From: Gammaproteobacteria bacterium
Lineage (GTDB): Bacteria; Pseudomonadota; Gammaproteobacteria; Steroidobacterales; JABDKV01
Assembly (NCBI GenBank): GCA_024638445.1
Contig: JAHEKH010000010.1
Location: forward strand, 1 to 49,868
DNA: 49,868 nucleotides
Direction of reading: 5' to 3'
The first letter of the stretch is position 1. Every line of letters starts with the position of its first letter. The notes beneath the pieces were generated by a model. The model ran no database searches. It was not told where the DNA came from and saw only the letters and a list, made by a program, of their open reading frames with translations. The translations under genes and the position numbers were made by a program. Positions 1 to 7,472 of this stretch are shown one piece after another.

Positions 1-83
1 AGGCCATCGCCAAACTGGAGTCCGCGGTCCAGCACCGGCAGATTCGCGCTTTCAGTCCCATCGACAAAAGTCCGGCGACTCAT
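1..83 (-). CDS. pabC: Aminodeoxychorismate lyase, N-terminal fragment (cut by window edge)
   Basis: The first 27 codons of a minus-strand gene are visible, starting with an ATG at 83-81. The translation has the typical PabC/branched-chain-aminotransferase-fold N-terminus: a short strand with FVDG, then LDRGLQFGDGL, which matches the family's DRG-x-x-(F/Y)GDG motif. PabC is the PLP-dependent lyase that turns 4-amino-4-deoxychorismate into p-aminobenzoate and pyruvate for folate synthesis. Its ATG overlaps the TGA of pabB (ATGA, 4 bp), so the two are probably translationally coupled, which suits consecutive enzymes. The gene continues beyond position 1. Confidence 0.85.
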   Translation of the reverse strand, partial: MSRRTFVDGTESANLPVLDRGLQFGDG

Positions 84-1435
84 ATCACGTCCGCCCCGAG
101 TGCCAGCAGCAGGCCACGCGCCTTTGCCCGCGTTTCCTCGACTTCGGCCTTTGCGACGGAATCCGCAACAATTCCTGCTCCCGCACGCAGGCCAACGTGA
201 CGTCCCGAGCGACTCAAGGTTCTGATCAGGATATTGAGGTCCATGTCACCACTGCGATCGAGGTAGCCAAACGAGCCGGTATAAGGCCCGCGTGGCGTCG
301 CCTCCAGTTCGTCGATAATCTCCATGCAGCGGACCTTGGGGCAACCGGTAATCGTGCCACCGGGGAAAACTGCCGCAATCACTTCGCCGGGCGTTACCCC
401 CTTGCGCAAGCGGCCGGTAACGTTGGAAACGATATGGTGAACGTGGGCATACGTTTCCAGGATCATGTATTCGTCCACCTCTACCGTCCCTGGCTCGCAA
501 ACCCGGCCGAGGTCGTTGCGCTCGAGGTCGATCAGCATGATGTGTTCGGCCCGCTCCTTGGGATGACCGATCAGTTCCCGGGTCAGTGCCTTATCCCGCT
601 CCGCTGAAGCGCCGCGCGGTCGCGTCCCCGCAATCGGTCGCGTATCGACACGCTCGCCACGCACCCGTACCAGCCGCTCGGGCGACGAACTGATGATCGC
701 ATTGGCACCCCAACGGGCCAGACCTGCAAAGGGCCCTGGATTGCAGGTCCGTAGCCTGCGGAAAAGTTCTGCGTCGCCGACCGGACCGTACACATCGGCC
801 GACCACGAGCGCGAGAGATTAGCCTGGTATATATCGCCTGCCTCAATGCGCCGCTTGACCGATTCGACGGCATCGATAAAGGCACCCGCCGGCTCTTCGG
901 AAACCGCGGATAGCGCAACGCCGGCCTTGTCACTGTCCGGACTTTGCAGGCCATCGAGGTCAGCCTGGATTTCATCAAAGACCGCCTGGCCTTCTTCCGC
1001 CACCAGCGTAACCGTACCCTCGTGATGATCACGCACCATTGCAGCGCGCATTCTTGCCGCAAATGCGACCGGCCATGCCGGGTCCGGCTCGAGGTGCAGC
1101 GACGGCTCGATTTCAGCCGCCAGTTCGTATCCGAGATAAACGAACCAGCCGGATCGAAATGGCAGCCAGTCCGGACCGGCCGGCCCCCGCCCAGCCTCCT
1201 GCCACCAGCGGTCCAGCCCGTCGAGAAACCCGGTGCTTCCGGGCAGTCCGCCGTGCAGCCGGAATTCCGAGTCGAGCCACAATGTGTGAGCAGGCAGGGC
1301 GAACAGGATGTCGTAACGACCCTGTGGCGTTCCCGTTGCAGCGCTCTGCAATAGTGCCGGATAGCGCTCGGGGTAGCTCGCGTGCAGGGCCAGCAGATCC
1401 ACGCCTGGATCGATCCTGCGGGTAGGGATGGACAC
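80..1435 (-). CDS. pabB: Aminodeoxychorismate synthase component I (PabB)
   Basis: This 451-residue chorismate-binding enzyme transfers an amino group to chorismate, giving 4-amino-4-deoxychorismate for p-aminobenzoate and folate; it normally works with the glutaminase PabA, which is not in the window. Family motifs in the C-terminal half include ERNDLGRV, the GGTITGCPK loop and the EIIDELE stretch. The start is GTG at 1435, only 5 bp from the fabF stop, and the stop overlaps pabC. At residues 267-271 the sequence reads PIAGT, whereas E. coli PabB has PIKGT with a reactive lysine (Lys274); alanine at this point is typical of anthranilate synthase TrpE. Neighbouring pabC and fabF favour PabB over TrpE, and some other PabB proteins also carry alanine here. 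Confidence 0.9.
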   Translation of the reverse strand: MSIPTRRIDPGVDLLALHASYPERYPALLQSAATGTPQGRYDILFALPAHTLWLDSEFRLHGGLPGSTGFLDGLDRWWQEAGRGPAGPDWLPFRSGWFVYLGYELAAEIEPSLHLEPDPAWPVAFAARMRAAMVRDHHEGTVTLVAEEGQAVFDEIQADLDGLQSPDSDKAGVALSAVSEEPAGAFIDAVESVKRRIEAGDIYQANLSRSWSADVYGPVGDAELFRRLRTCNPGPFAGLARWGANAIISSSPERLVRVRGERVDTRPIAGTRPRGASAERDKALTRELIGHPKERAEHIMLIDLERNDLGRVCEPGTVEVDEYMILETYAHVHHIVSNVTGRLRKGVTPGEVIAAVFPGGTITGCPKVRCMEIIDELEATPRGPYTGSFGYLDRSGDMDLNILIRTLSRSGRHVGLRAGAGIVADSVAKAEVEETRAKARGLLLALGADVI

Positions 1436-1440
1436 CGGGG

Positions 1441-2676
1441 TCAGGAAAGCTTGCGGAATACCAGGGTGCCGTTGGTGCCGCCGAAGCCGAACGAGTTCGA
1501 CACGGCGACGTTGACATCGACGCGGCGTGCTTCATTAGGCACGTAGTCGAGATCGCAATCGGGGTCGGGCGTTTCGTAGTTGATTGTCGGCGGCAGGACA
1601 CCGTCATGAATCGCGAGCACCGAAAAGATTGCTTCGACGCCACCGGCTGCGCCCAGCAGGTGTCCGGTCATCGACTTGGTCGAGCTGACCGCGACACTGT
1701 CTGCGTCATTGCCAAACACCCGCCGGATTGCAACCGTTTCGGCTTTATCGCCCAGCGGCGTAGAAGTGCCGTGCGCATTGATGTAGTCGACATCGCTGCT
1801 GGCGAGTTGCGCATCGCGCAAGGCGTTTTCCATGCACAACGCCGCGCCCGATCCATCTTCGACCGGCGCGGTAATGTGATGCGCATCCGCGCTCATTCCG
1901 AAGCCGATGAGCTCGGCATAAATCGTGGCCCCACGCGCGCGCGCCTGTTCGTACTCTTCCAGCACCAGCGCACCGGCGCCGTCCGCGAGGACGAAACCGT
2001 CCCGGTCTGCCTCGAAAGGCCGACTCGCCGCCTTCGGGTCGTCATTGCGGTTCGACAGCGCCCGCGCGGAGCAAAAACCGCCCAGGCCCAGCGGAGTCGT
2101 TGCGAACTCCGCGCCGCCGGCAATTATCACGTCGGCGTCACCGCTGGCAATCAGCCTGCCGCCGAGACCAATGCAGTGCGTGGCGGTGGTACAGGCCGTC
2201 ACGGCAGCGATGTTGGGGCCGCGGAATCCGTACCGGATCGATACATGACCCGAGATCATGTTGATGATGCTACCCGGTATGAAAAACGGTGAGATCTTGC
2301 GCGGACCACGGGACAGGTAAGCGGCGTGATTTTTCTCGATGGTTTCGATGCCACCGATTCCCGCACCCATTGCGACACCGACCCGGGTCGGGTCCAGCGA
2401 TTCCACTCCCGATTCGATTACCGCCTGCTGTGCCGCCGCGATTCCGTAATGAATGAAATTATCGGTCTGTCGCGCCAGCTTGGGATTCACGTACTCGCCG
2501 ACATCGAAGCCGCTGACCTCGCCGGCGATAGTGGTCGAAAATCCTGCGGGATCGAAATGGGTGATCGTGCCGATGCCGCTGTGGCCTTCGACAATATTCT
2601 TCCAAGCGGTATCGATCGTGCTGCCGACTGGCGACACAATCCCGAGACCTGTGATCACAACTCGGCGTCCGGTCAC
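1441..2676 (-). CDS. fabF: 3-oxoacyl-[acyl-carrier-protein] synthase II (KAS II)
   Basis: This is a 411-residue condensing enzyme of type II fatty-acid elongation, of normal FabF length. It joins malonyl-ACP to acyl-ACP in the cytosol. The Cys-His-His triad is present: Cys162 in TACTTATH, His302 in NAHGTSTPLGD and His339 in SMTGHLLGAAGG. The C-terminus has the usual SNSFGFGGTN loop. The start is GTG at 2676, giving an N-terminus with the VVITGLGIVSP motif. It follows acpP, as in E. coli, and precedes pabB by 5 bp, so fatty-acid and p-aminobenzoate genes share one unit. Confidence 0.96.
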   Translation of the reverse strand: MTGRRVVITGLGIVSPVGSTIDTAWKNIVEGHSGIGTITHFDPAGFSTTIAGEVSGFDVGEYVNPKLARQTDNFIHYGIAAAQQAVIESGVESLDPTRVGVAMGAGIGGIETIEKNHAAYLSRGPRKISPFFIPGSIINMISGHVSIRYGFRGPNIAAVTACTTATHCIGLGGRLIASGDADVIIAGGAEFATTPLGLGGFCSARALSNRNDDPKAASRPFEADRDGFVLADGAGALVLEEYEQARARGATIYAELIGFGMSADAHHITAPVEDGSGAALCMENALRDAQLASSDVDYINAHGTSTPLGDKAETVAIRRVFGNDADSVAVSSTKSMTGHLLGAAGGVEAIFSVLAIHDGVLPPTINYETPDPDCDLDYVPNEARRVDVNVAVSNSFGFGGTNGTLVFRKLS

Positions 2677-2702
2677 TGGTAGTCGTCCTGGGCTGAAGAA
2701 AC

Positions 2703-2720
2703 GCCGGCGTTGCCGCCGGC
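2703..2720 (-). terminator. Possible hairpin terminator or attenuator after acpP
   Basis: A perfect 7-bp GC stem (GCCGGCG / CGCCGGC) with a four-base loop lies in the acpP-fabF gap. Read on the minus strand it is followed by GTTTCTTC, a short imperfect U tract. It could end part of the acpP transcript and raise ACP output relative to fabF. This is inference from shape only. Confidence 0.4.
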
Positions 2721-2733
2721 ACTCGGATGATTA

Positions 2734-2976
2734 TCAGGCAGCAGACCGGTTCTGCATGATGTAGTCAATGGCCTGTTGAACCGTGGTGATCTTCTCGGCC
2801 TCTTCATCCGGAATCTCACACTCGAATTCTTCTTCGAGCGCCATCACCAGTTCAACTGTATCGAGCGAATCGGCGCCGAGATCGTCGACAAAAGACGCCT
2901 CGGTCGTAACGGTGTCCTCTTTGACACCCAGCTGCTCGGCTACAATTTTCTTGACTTGTTCCTCGACACTACTCAT
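2734..2976 (-). CDS. acpP: Acyl carrier protein
   Basis: An 80-residue acidic protein with the phosphopantetheine attachment site DSL: Ser37 lies in [13 protein letters not shown] carries growing acyl chains between the Fab enzymes in the cytosol. Length, composition and the conserved position between fabG and fabF leave little doubt. The start is an ATG at 2976 preceded by GAGGA about 10 bases upstream. It is separated from fabG by 85 bp, the largest gap in this operon, leaving space for its own promoter. Confidence 0.97.
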   Translation of the reverse strand: MSSVEEQVKKIVAEQLGVKEDTVTTEASFVDDLGADSLDTVELVMALEEEFECEIPDEEAEKITTVQQAIDYIMQNRSAA

Positions 2977-3029
2977 TTATCGTCAGTCCTCTGCACAACG
3001 CCCGCGGTGGGCGGAAAAAATGATGCGGT

Positions 3030-3035
3030 ATTGTA
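3030..3035 (-). promoter_or_regulatory. Candidate -10 element upstream of acpP
   Basis: In the fabG-acpP gap the minus strand reads TACAAT at 3035-3030, five of six matches to the sigma-70 -10 consensus, about 50 bases before the acpP start. No convincing -35 hexamer lies at 16-18 bp, so this is weak. A separate acpP promoter would be usual in gammaproteobacteria because ACP is needed in excess. Confidence 0.22.
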
Positions 3036-3061
3036 TGTGAATACCCGGCGTTAAATCTACA

Positions 3062-3793
3062 TCAGGCCATGTACATTCCACCGTTAATATTGAGGGTCTC
3101 ACCCGTTATATAACCACCCGCCTCAGAGGCCAGGAACACCACGGCATGGGCGATGTCTGATGGCTGGCCAAGGCGCGCCAGGGGTATCTGGCCGGTCAGA
3201 TTGCTGCGCTGCGTCTCCGTCATGGCCCGGGTCATGTCGGTCTCGATGAACCCCGGGGCGACCGTGTTGACGGTGATATTCCGCGACCCCACCTCGCGGG
3301 CCAGTGAGCGGGTAAAACCGATCATGCCGGCCTTTGCTGCGGCGTAATTGGATTGCCCGGCGTTGCCCATGATCCCGACCACCGAGCCAATATTGACGAT
3401 GCGCCCGAACCGCGCCTTCATCATGCCGCGCAGGCAGGCGCGGGACGTCCGGTAGATTGCCGTCAGATTGGTGTCGAGCAACTCCTGCCACTCGGCCGGC
3501 TTCATTCTGAGTAACAGGTTATCCCGCGTGATTCCGGCGTTGTTGACCAGGATCACGGGTGCCCCTGCCGTTTTGCCAATCTCGCCGACGACTTCAGCGA
3601 CAGCACTGTCATCGGTGACATCGAGCACTACGCCCCGGCCACCGTGTTCATCGAGCCGTTCACTGATCGAATCAGCGCCGCCGGCCGACGTGGCGGTTCC
3701 CACCACGGTCGCGCCTGCCACAGCGAGCTGGCGGGCAATTTCCTCACCGATACCCCGTGACGCACCCGTCACCAGTGCAACCCGTCCTTTCAT
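3062..3793 (-). CDS. fabG: 3-oxoacyl-[acyl-carrier-protein] reductase
   Basis: This 243-residue short-chain dehydrogenase reduces 3-oxoacyl-ACP with NADPH in fatty-acid elongation. It has the N-terminal cofactor motif TGASRGIG, the NNAG motif, and the Ser137-Tyr150-Lys154 triad within GSVVG and NYAAAKAG. The C-terminus GGYITGETLNINGGMYM is the typical FabG ending. Its ATG overlaps the fabD stop by 4 bp (ATGA). Position between fabD and acpP sets it apart from the many other short-chain dehydrogenases. Confidence 0.96.
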   Translation of the reverse strand: MKGRVALVTGASRGIGEEIARQLAVAGATVVGTATSAGGADSISERLDEHGGRGVVLDVTDDSAVAEVVGEIGKTAGAPVILVNNAGITRDNLLLRMKPAEWQELLDTNLTAIYRTSRACLRGMMKARFGRIVNIGSVVGIMGNAGQSNYAAAKAGMIGFTRSLAREVGSRNITVNTVAPGFIETDMTRAMTETQRSNLTGQIPLARLGQPSDIAHAVVFLASEAGGYITGETLNINGGMYMA

Positions 3794-4731
3794 GATGATT
3801 CTCCCAGTTCAGCTGCCACCGCAGCGAGAGAATCCGCATCGAAGATCGCGTGACCCGCGATGCGGCGATCGATACGTCTCAACAGGCCGCTGAGCACTTT
3901 ACCGGGCCCGCATTCGACCACCGTCTGCACACCCGCCTCGCTGGCCATGCAGCGAATCGTGTCGGCCCAGCGCACGGGACTGTGTACCTGCTCGACGAGC
4001 GCGCTGCGAATATCGTCGGGACCGCCATGGCGGCGCAGTCCGACCGTGTAAACCGGAATCCCGGGTTCCTGAAAGTCCACTTCCGCCAGCCGGTCCGCCA
4101 ATTGCTTCGCTGCCGGCAACATCAGCGAACTGTGTGACGGCACGCTGACCGGCAACAGGATCGCCCGGCGGGCTCCGCGTGCACGTACCGCCTCGATCGC
4201 ACTTTCCACGGCTGCGGCGTGGCCAGCAATAACCACCTGTCCCGGCGCGTTGTAGTTCACCGGTTCGACCCGGGCAGTGTCCTTACTGCTCTCGTCACAG
4301 GCGGCCTCCACGCCCTCGTCATCCAGCCCGAGGACGGCAGCCATGGCGCCGGTGCCGGCCGGCACGGCCTCCTGCATGTAACGGCCGCGCTGCTGTACCA
4401 GGCCAACGCCCGCCTCGAAATCGAGGGCGCCGGCACAGACCAGCGCCGAGTATTCGCCGAGGCTGTGGCCTGCCAGCACCGCTGGCTGCGCGCCACCGGC
4501 CTCCTGCCACAAGCGCCACAGGGCAACGCCGGCGGTCAGCATGGCCGGCTGGGTGCACTCAGTGACGTCCAGACGCTCACGCGGGCCGTGCTGCACGACT
4601 TCCCACAGGTCGTAACCGAGCACGCCGGAGGCCGCTGCAAACGTATCCTGAACGACCTTGCGTTCACCGAGATCGGCCAGCATGCCTACCGATTGCGAAC
4701 CCTGTCCGGGAAAGACAAACGCCAGTGACAC
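3790..4731 (-). CDS. fabD: Malonyl-CoA:ACP transacylase
   Basis: FabD loads malonate from CoA onto ACP to feed the condensing enzymes. The start chosen is GTG at 4731: the protein then begins with the usual SLAFVFPGQGSQSVGM N-terminus, is 313 residues long (normal for the family), and has AGCGAGG 8 bases upstream. The reading frame is open back to 4806, but the extra 25 residues look non-native. The catalytic serine is Ser90 in GHSLGE and the partner histidine is His200 in VPSHSS. It follows the rhombosortase gene by 34 bp; fabH and plsX, common neighbours elsewhere, are absent here. Confidence 0.95.
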   Translation of the reverse strand: MSLAFVFPGQGSQSVGMLADLGERKVVQDTFAAASGVLGYDLWEVVQHGPRERLDVTECTQPAMLTAGVALWRLWQEAGGAQPAVLAGHSLGEYSALVCAGALDFEAGVGLVQQRGRYMQEAVPAGTGAMAAVLGLDDEGVEAACDESSKDTARVEPVNYNAPGQVVIAGHAAAVESAIEAVRARGARRAILLPVSVPSHSSLMLPAAKQLADRLAEVDFQEPGIPVYTVGLRRHGGPDDIRSALVEQVHSPVRWADTIRCMASEAGVQTVVECGPGKVLSGLLRRIDRRIAGHAIFDADSLAAVAAELGESS

Positions 4732-4765
4732 AGATTTTTCCTCGCTCTTTGAGTGCGCTGGAAGT

Positions 4766-5377
4766 TTATCGACGCTGACTGGCCCAGTCACGCAGCATTG
4801 CAGCACCGGCGGCTGCCCCTGCCACGGCGCCGTAAAGGTGGGCGTCGACGATCACCGGTCCACCGGACGTGGAGACGCTGAGCGGCAGGGCCCCGGCGTA
4901 CTGCTCCCAGGCCAGTTTGCCCATGAGGAAGCCCCCCAGCACGTAGCCCTCCCATTCCCGCCGCGAGACCCAGCGGAGGGCTCCGGCGAAAAACAGGCCA
5001 TGCAGAACACCGGACAGCCCCACGTACCAGGCCAGCCCGGGCCGCAGCAGGAGCAGGCCGGCGCTGATCGTGGCCAGGGCCGCAACCAGTAGAACGCTCC
5101 ACTGGCGCGCCCGGAACTCGCGGGGAAACAGCGCTGCCACGAGGACCAGGCCGGCCAGGTTGAGTGCCGTATGGGACGGGCCGAGATGTACAAAGTGGCC
5201 ACTGATCAGTCGCCACCATTCGCCGGCAGCAATACCGGCCCGGTCATAACGCAGGGCCACCCGGGCCGGCTCCCCGCCGAGTGCGGCGAGCACGACCAGT
5301 CCCCCGGCGAGCCAGAGAGGCCACTGGGCTCGGGCCATGCCGGCGATCCAGTCCCGGAGGCTTGCGGAAGACGTCAT
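4766..5377 (-). CDS. rrtA: Rhombosortase, rhomboid-family intramembrane serine protease
   Basis: A 203-residue polytopic membrane protein of the rhomboid superfamily. The N-terminal GEWWRLISGHFVHLG block and the conserved AxNLAGL helix match the rhombosortase subfamily. The catalytic serine is Ser122 in YVGLSGVLHG and the histidine is His180 in VDAHLYGAVAG. Known family members cut proteins with a C-terminal GlyGly-CTERM signal after export, in organisms that have type II secretion. The divergently adjacent gsp operon supports this role. The chosen ATG at 5377 gives a sensible cytoplasmic N-terminus; the frame is open back to 5428. It heads the fab operon, which is an odd place for a protease. 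No GlyGly-CTERM substrate was found in the window. Confidence 0.82.
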   Translation of the reverse strand: MTSSASLRDWIAGMARAQWPLWLAGGLVVLAALGGEPARVALRYDRAGIAAGEWWRLISGHFVHLGPSHTALNLAGLVLVAALFPREFRARQWSVLLVAALATISAGLLLLRPGLAWYVGLSGVLHGLFFAGALRWVSRREWEGYVLGGFLMGKLAWEQYAGALPLSVSTSGGPVIVDAHLYGAVAGAAAGAAMLRDWASQRR

Positions 5378-5388
5378 TTTGCTATGAT
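5362..5388 (+). promoter_or_regulatory. Weak candidate sigma-70 promoter for the gsp operon
   Basis: TTGCGG at 5362-5367 and TATGAT at 5383-5388 lie 15 bp apart, ahead of gspG and overlapping the 5' end of the divergent rhombosortase gene. The spacing is short and the -35 is poor, so this is only a pointer to the divergent promoter region. Confidence 0.22.
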
Positions 5389-5457
5389 TGCCGATTACGC
5401 GGGAACACTCGTGCGTCGCCGCGATCATAGCTCAGGCAATCACCGGAAATGAATTCA

Positions 5458-5895
5458 ATGATCAAACTCCGTACCGACCGGCAGAGTGGCTTTACCCTGA
5501 TTGAAATCATGGTTGTCGTCGTCATTCTCGGCATTCTCGCAACCCTCGTGGTGCCCACGGTCATCCAGAACGTCGAGGAAGCCCGGATCAACAAGGCACG
5601 CAGCGACATCAGCACGATCCAGAGCCAGATGGAGATGTTCAAGCTGCACGCGTTCCGCTACCCGAGCACCGACGAGGGCATCGAAGCCCTGGTGAAGCCG
5701 CCCAACACGCCGGATGCACGGGACCGCTGGAAAGGTCCGTACCTGCCCAAGGTGCCCAACGACCCCTGGGGCCGGCCGTACCTGTACATTTCGCCCGGCA
5801 CCCGCGCCAACATCGACCTGTATACGCTCGGCGCCGACGGCCAGCCCGGCGGCGAAGGCGAAAACGCCGATATCGGCAACTGGAACCTCGACTGA
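5458..5895 (+). CDS. gspG: Type II secretion major pseudopilin GspG
   Basis: The major pseudopilin polymerises in the inner membrane and periplasm to drive exoproteins through the secretin. The class III prepilin signal SGFTLIEIMVVVVILGILA is intact: cleavage before Phe, Glu at +5, then a hydrophobic helix. The C-terminal half has the GspG hallmarks YPSTDEGIEALV, GPYLPKVPNDPWG and the TLGADGQPGGEGENADIGNW calcium-site end. I chose the ATG at 5458 because GGAA lies 9 bases before it; an in-frame ATG at 5449 would add three residues and has no ribosome site. First gene of a tight gspG-N cluster. Confidence 0.95.
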   Translation: MIKLRTDRQSGFTLIEIMVVVVILGILATLVVPTVIQNVEEARINKARSDISTIQSQMEMFKLHAFRYPSTDEGIEALVKPPNTPDARDRWKGPYLPKVPNDPWGRPYLYISPGTRANIDLYTLGADGQPGGEGENADIGNWNLD

Positions 5896-5897
5896 TC

Positions 5898-6449
5898 ATG
5901 AGCCCCAAGGCGGTGCCGGCGCAGGGCCGCTCGCGAGGATTTACCCTGATCGAGCTGATGGTCGTCGTGATCATCGTCGGCCTGCTGGTTACGTTTGCCG
6001 TCATCAGCATGGGCGATACCGCGGCTCGCAGGCTGGAGGAAGAAACGACGCGGTTTGCCAGCCTGCTGCGCCTTGCCGCCGACGAAGCGGTCCTCAACAT
6101 CAAAGACATCGGACTGGAGATCGACGAACAGTCCTATTCGTTTTTTGTCTTCGACGATCAGCTGCGCACCTGGATTCCGATCGACGACACGCCGACGCTG
6201 AGAACCCGGCAAATGAAAGACGGCATTCGCATGGAGCTGTACATGGACGACCTCGAAATGGAGCTCGTGGGAAAGACCGACCCCGAGGACGAAGAAGCCG
6301 ACCCGCCCAGCCCGCAGGTGCTGATGCTTTCCAGCGGCGAAATCACCCCGTTCGAGCTGCGGTTCGAAATGGAAAATCTCGACAAGGAAGTATTGCTGCG
6401 CGCCCTGGCAAACGGCGAAGTCGAACTCCTGACGGGCGATGAGATCTAG
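5898..6449 (+). CDS. gspH: Type II secretion minor pseudopilin GspH
   Basis: A 183-residue prepilin-like protein with the cleavable signal RGFTLIELMVVVIIVGLLV near its N-terminus, including Glu at +5. GspH is a minor pseudopilin of the type II secretion pseudopilus. The body is variable, as is normal, with an acidic stretch (DPEDEEADPP) around residue 135. It begins 2 bp after gspG and its end overlaps gspI by 11 bp, matching the canonical order. Confidence 0.88.
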   Translation: MSPKAVPAQGRSRGFTLIELMVVVIIVGLLVTFAVISMGDTAARRLEEETTRFASLLRLAADEAVLNIKDIGLEIDEQSYSFFVFDDQLRTWIPIDDTPTLRTRQMKDGIRMELYMDDLEMELVGKTDPEDEEADPPSPQVLMLSSGEITPFELRFEMENLDKEVLLRALANGEVELLTGDEI

Positions 6450-6873
6450 GCGCGAGCGCGGCTTTACGCTGCTCGAGGTCCTGGTGGCCCTGGCGATCGC
6501 CACCCTCGGCATAGCCGGCATTACGCTGTCGGCCATTACCGCAGGAGCCAACGCCAGCTCGCTGCGCGAGCAAAGCCTTGCCCACTGGGTCGCCATGAAC
6601 AAGGCTACCGAGCTGAGGCTGTCGCAGGACTGGCCGGCGCTGGGCAGCAGCGACGGCGACTCGGAGTTTGCCGGTGTCGAATGGCGTTGGCAGGCCGAGG
6701 TGTCCGAGACCGACGTCGAGGCGCTGCGCCGGGCGGACATCACCGTCAGCTATGCCCAGACACCGGACGACGAGATCACCCGTCTGTCGGTATTCATCAA
6801 GCAGCCAACACCCGACATCGACCTGCGCCCCTGGAGTGGCTACACCCAACAGGGACCGGGAACTACCCCATGA
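6439..6873 (+). CDS. gspI: Type II secretion minor pseudopilin GspI
   Basis: A 144-residue minor pseudopilin. The prepilin signal RGFTLLEVLVALAIATLGI occurs right at the N-terminus, and the following ANASSLREQSLAHWVAMNK is typical of GspI, which has a conserved AxWVAxNK-like block. GspI nucleates the tip complex with GspJ and GspK. The gene overlaps gspH by 11 bp and gspJ by 4 bp. Confidence 0.92.
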   Translation: MRSRRERGFTLLEVLVALAIATLGIAGITLSAITAGANASSLREQSLAHWVAMNKATELRLSQDWPALGSSDGDSEFAGVEWRWQAEVSETDVEALRRADITVSYAQTPDDEITRLSVFIKQPTPDIDLRPWSGYTQQGPGTTP

Positions 6874-7472
6874 ACCGGCGACAGAGGGGTTTCACTTTTA
6901 TCGAGCTGATCGTCGCGATAGCCATTTTTGCGATCATGAGCGCGATGCTTTATTCGATGCTGGGTGCGGTTCGCGGCCAGCTCATACACAGCCGCGAGGC
7001 CGCCGACGAACTGCGCGAACTACATTACGCGATGAGAAGGATTGCCCTCGATATCTCGCAGCTGCAGCCGCGACCCATCCGGGACGAAATTGGTTCCGGC
7101 TGGCAGGACGCCGTAAGCACCGGCAACGGTCTGAACGCCATCGAGCTGAGTATCGGTGGCTGGCGAAATCCCGTGGGGCTCCCGCGCGGCACGATCCAGC
7201 GGGTTGCCTACACGCTCGACGGCGATGTGCTCGCCCGGCTGCACTGGCAGGTGCTGGACCGCACCTTGTCGAACGAACCCCTGAGGATTGACCTGCTTTC
7301 CGGCATTCGCGATTTGCGGGTCAGGTTTCTCGATCGCAGTGGCGAGTGGGGCGAGCAGTGGCCGCCGCTGGGCGCCGGGGGCGATCCGCGTGCCCGGCCC
7401 CGTGCCATCGAGATTTTCATCGAGCACGAAAACTGGGGCGAGCTCACCCGGATTATCGAGATTGCCGGATGA
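6870..7472 (+). CDS. gspJ: Type II secretion minor pseudopilin GspJ
   Basis: A 200-residue tip pseudopilin. The start is the ATG at 6870, overlapping the gspI stop (ATGA); it gives a short leader followed by the prepilin signal RGFTFIELIVAIAIFAIMSAM. The frame is open upstream to 6681, but that extension is only the shadow of gspI. Family features include the DISQLQPRPIRDE segment and the C-terminal RAIEIFIEHENWGELTRII strand. It pairs with GspI and GspK at the pseudopilus tip. Confidence 0.92.
   Translation: MNRRQRGFTFIELIVAIAIFAIMSAMLYSMLGAVRGQLIHSREAADELRELHYAMRRIALDISQLQPRPIRDEIGSGWQDAVSTGNGLNAIELSIGGWRNPVGLPRGTIQRVAYTLDGDVLARLHWQVLDRTLSNEPLRIDLLSGIRDLRVRFLDRSGEWGEQWPPLGAGGDPRARPRAIEIFIEHENWGELTRIIEIAG

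Noticed and set aside
3001-3013. CGCCC/GGGCG-type hairpin between acpP and fabG
   Set aside because: On the minus strand the T run precedes the hairpin and does not follow it, so it does not fit an intrinsic terminator.
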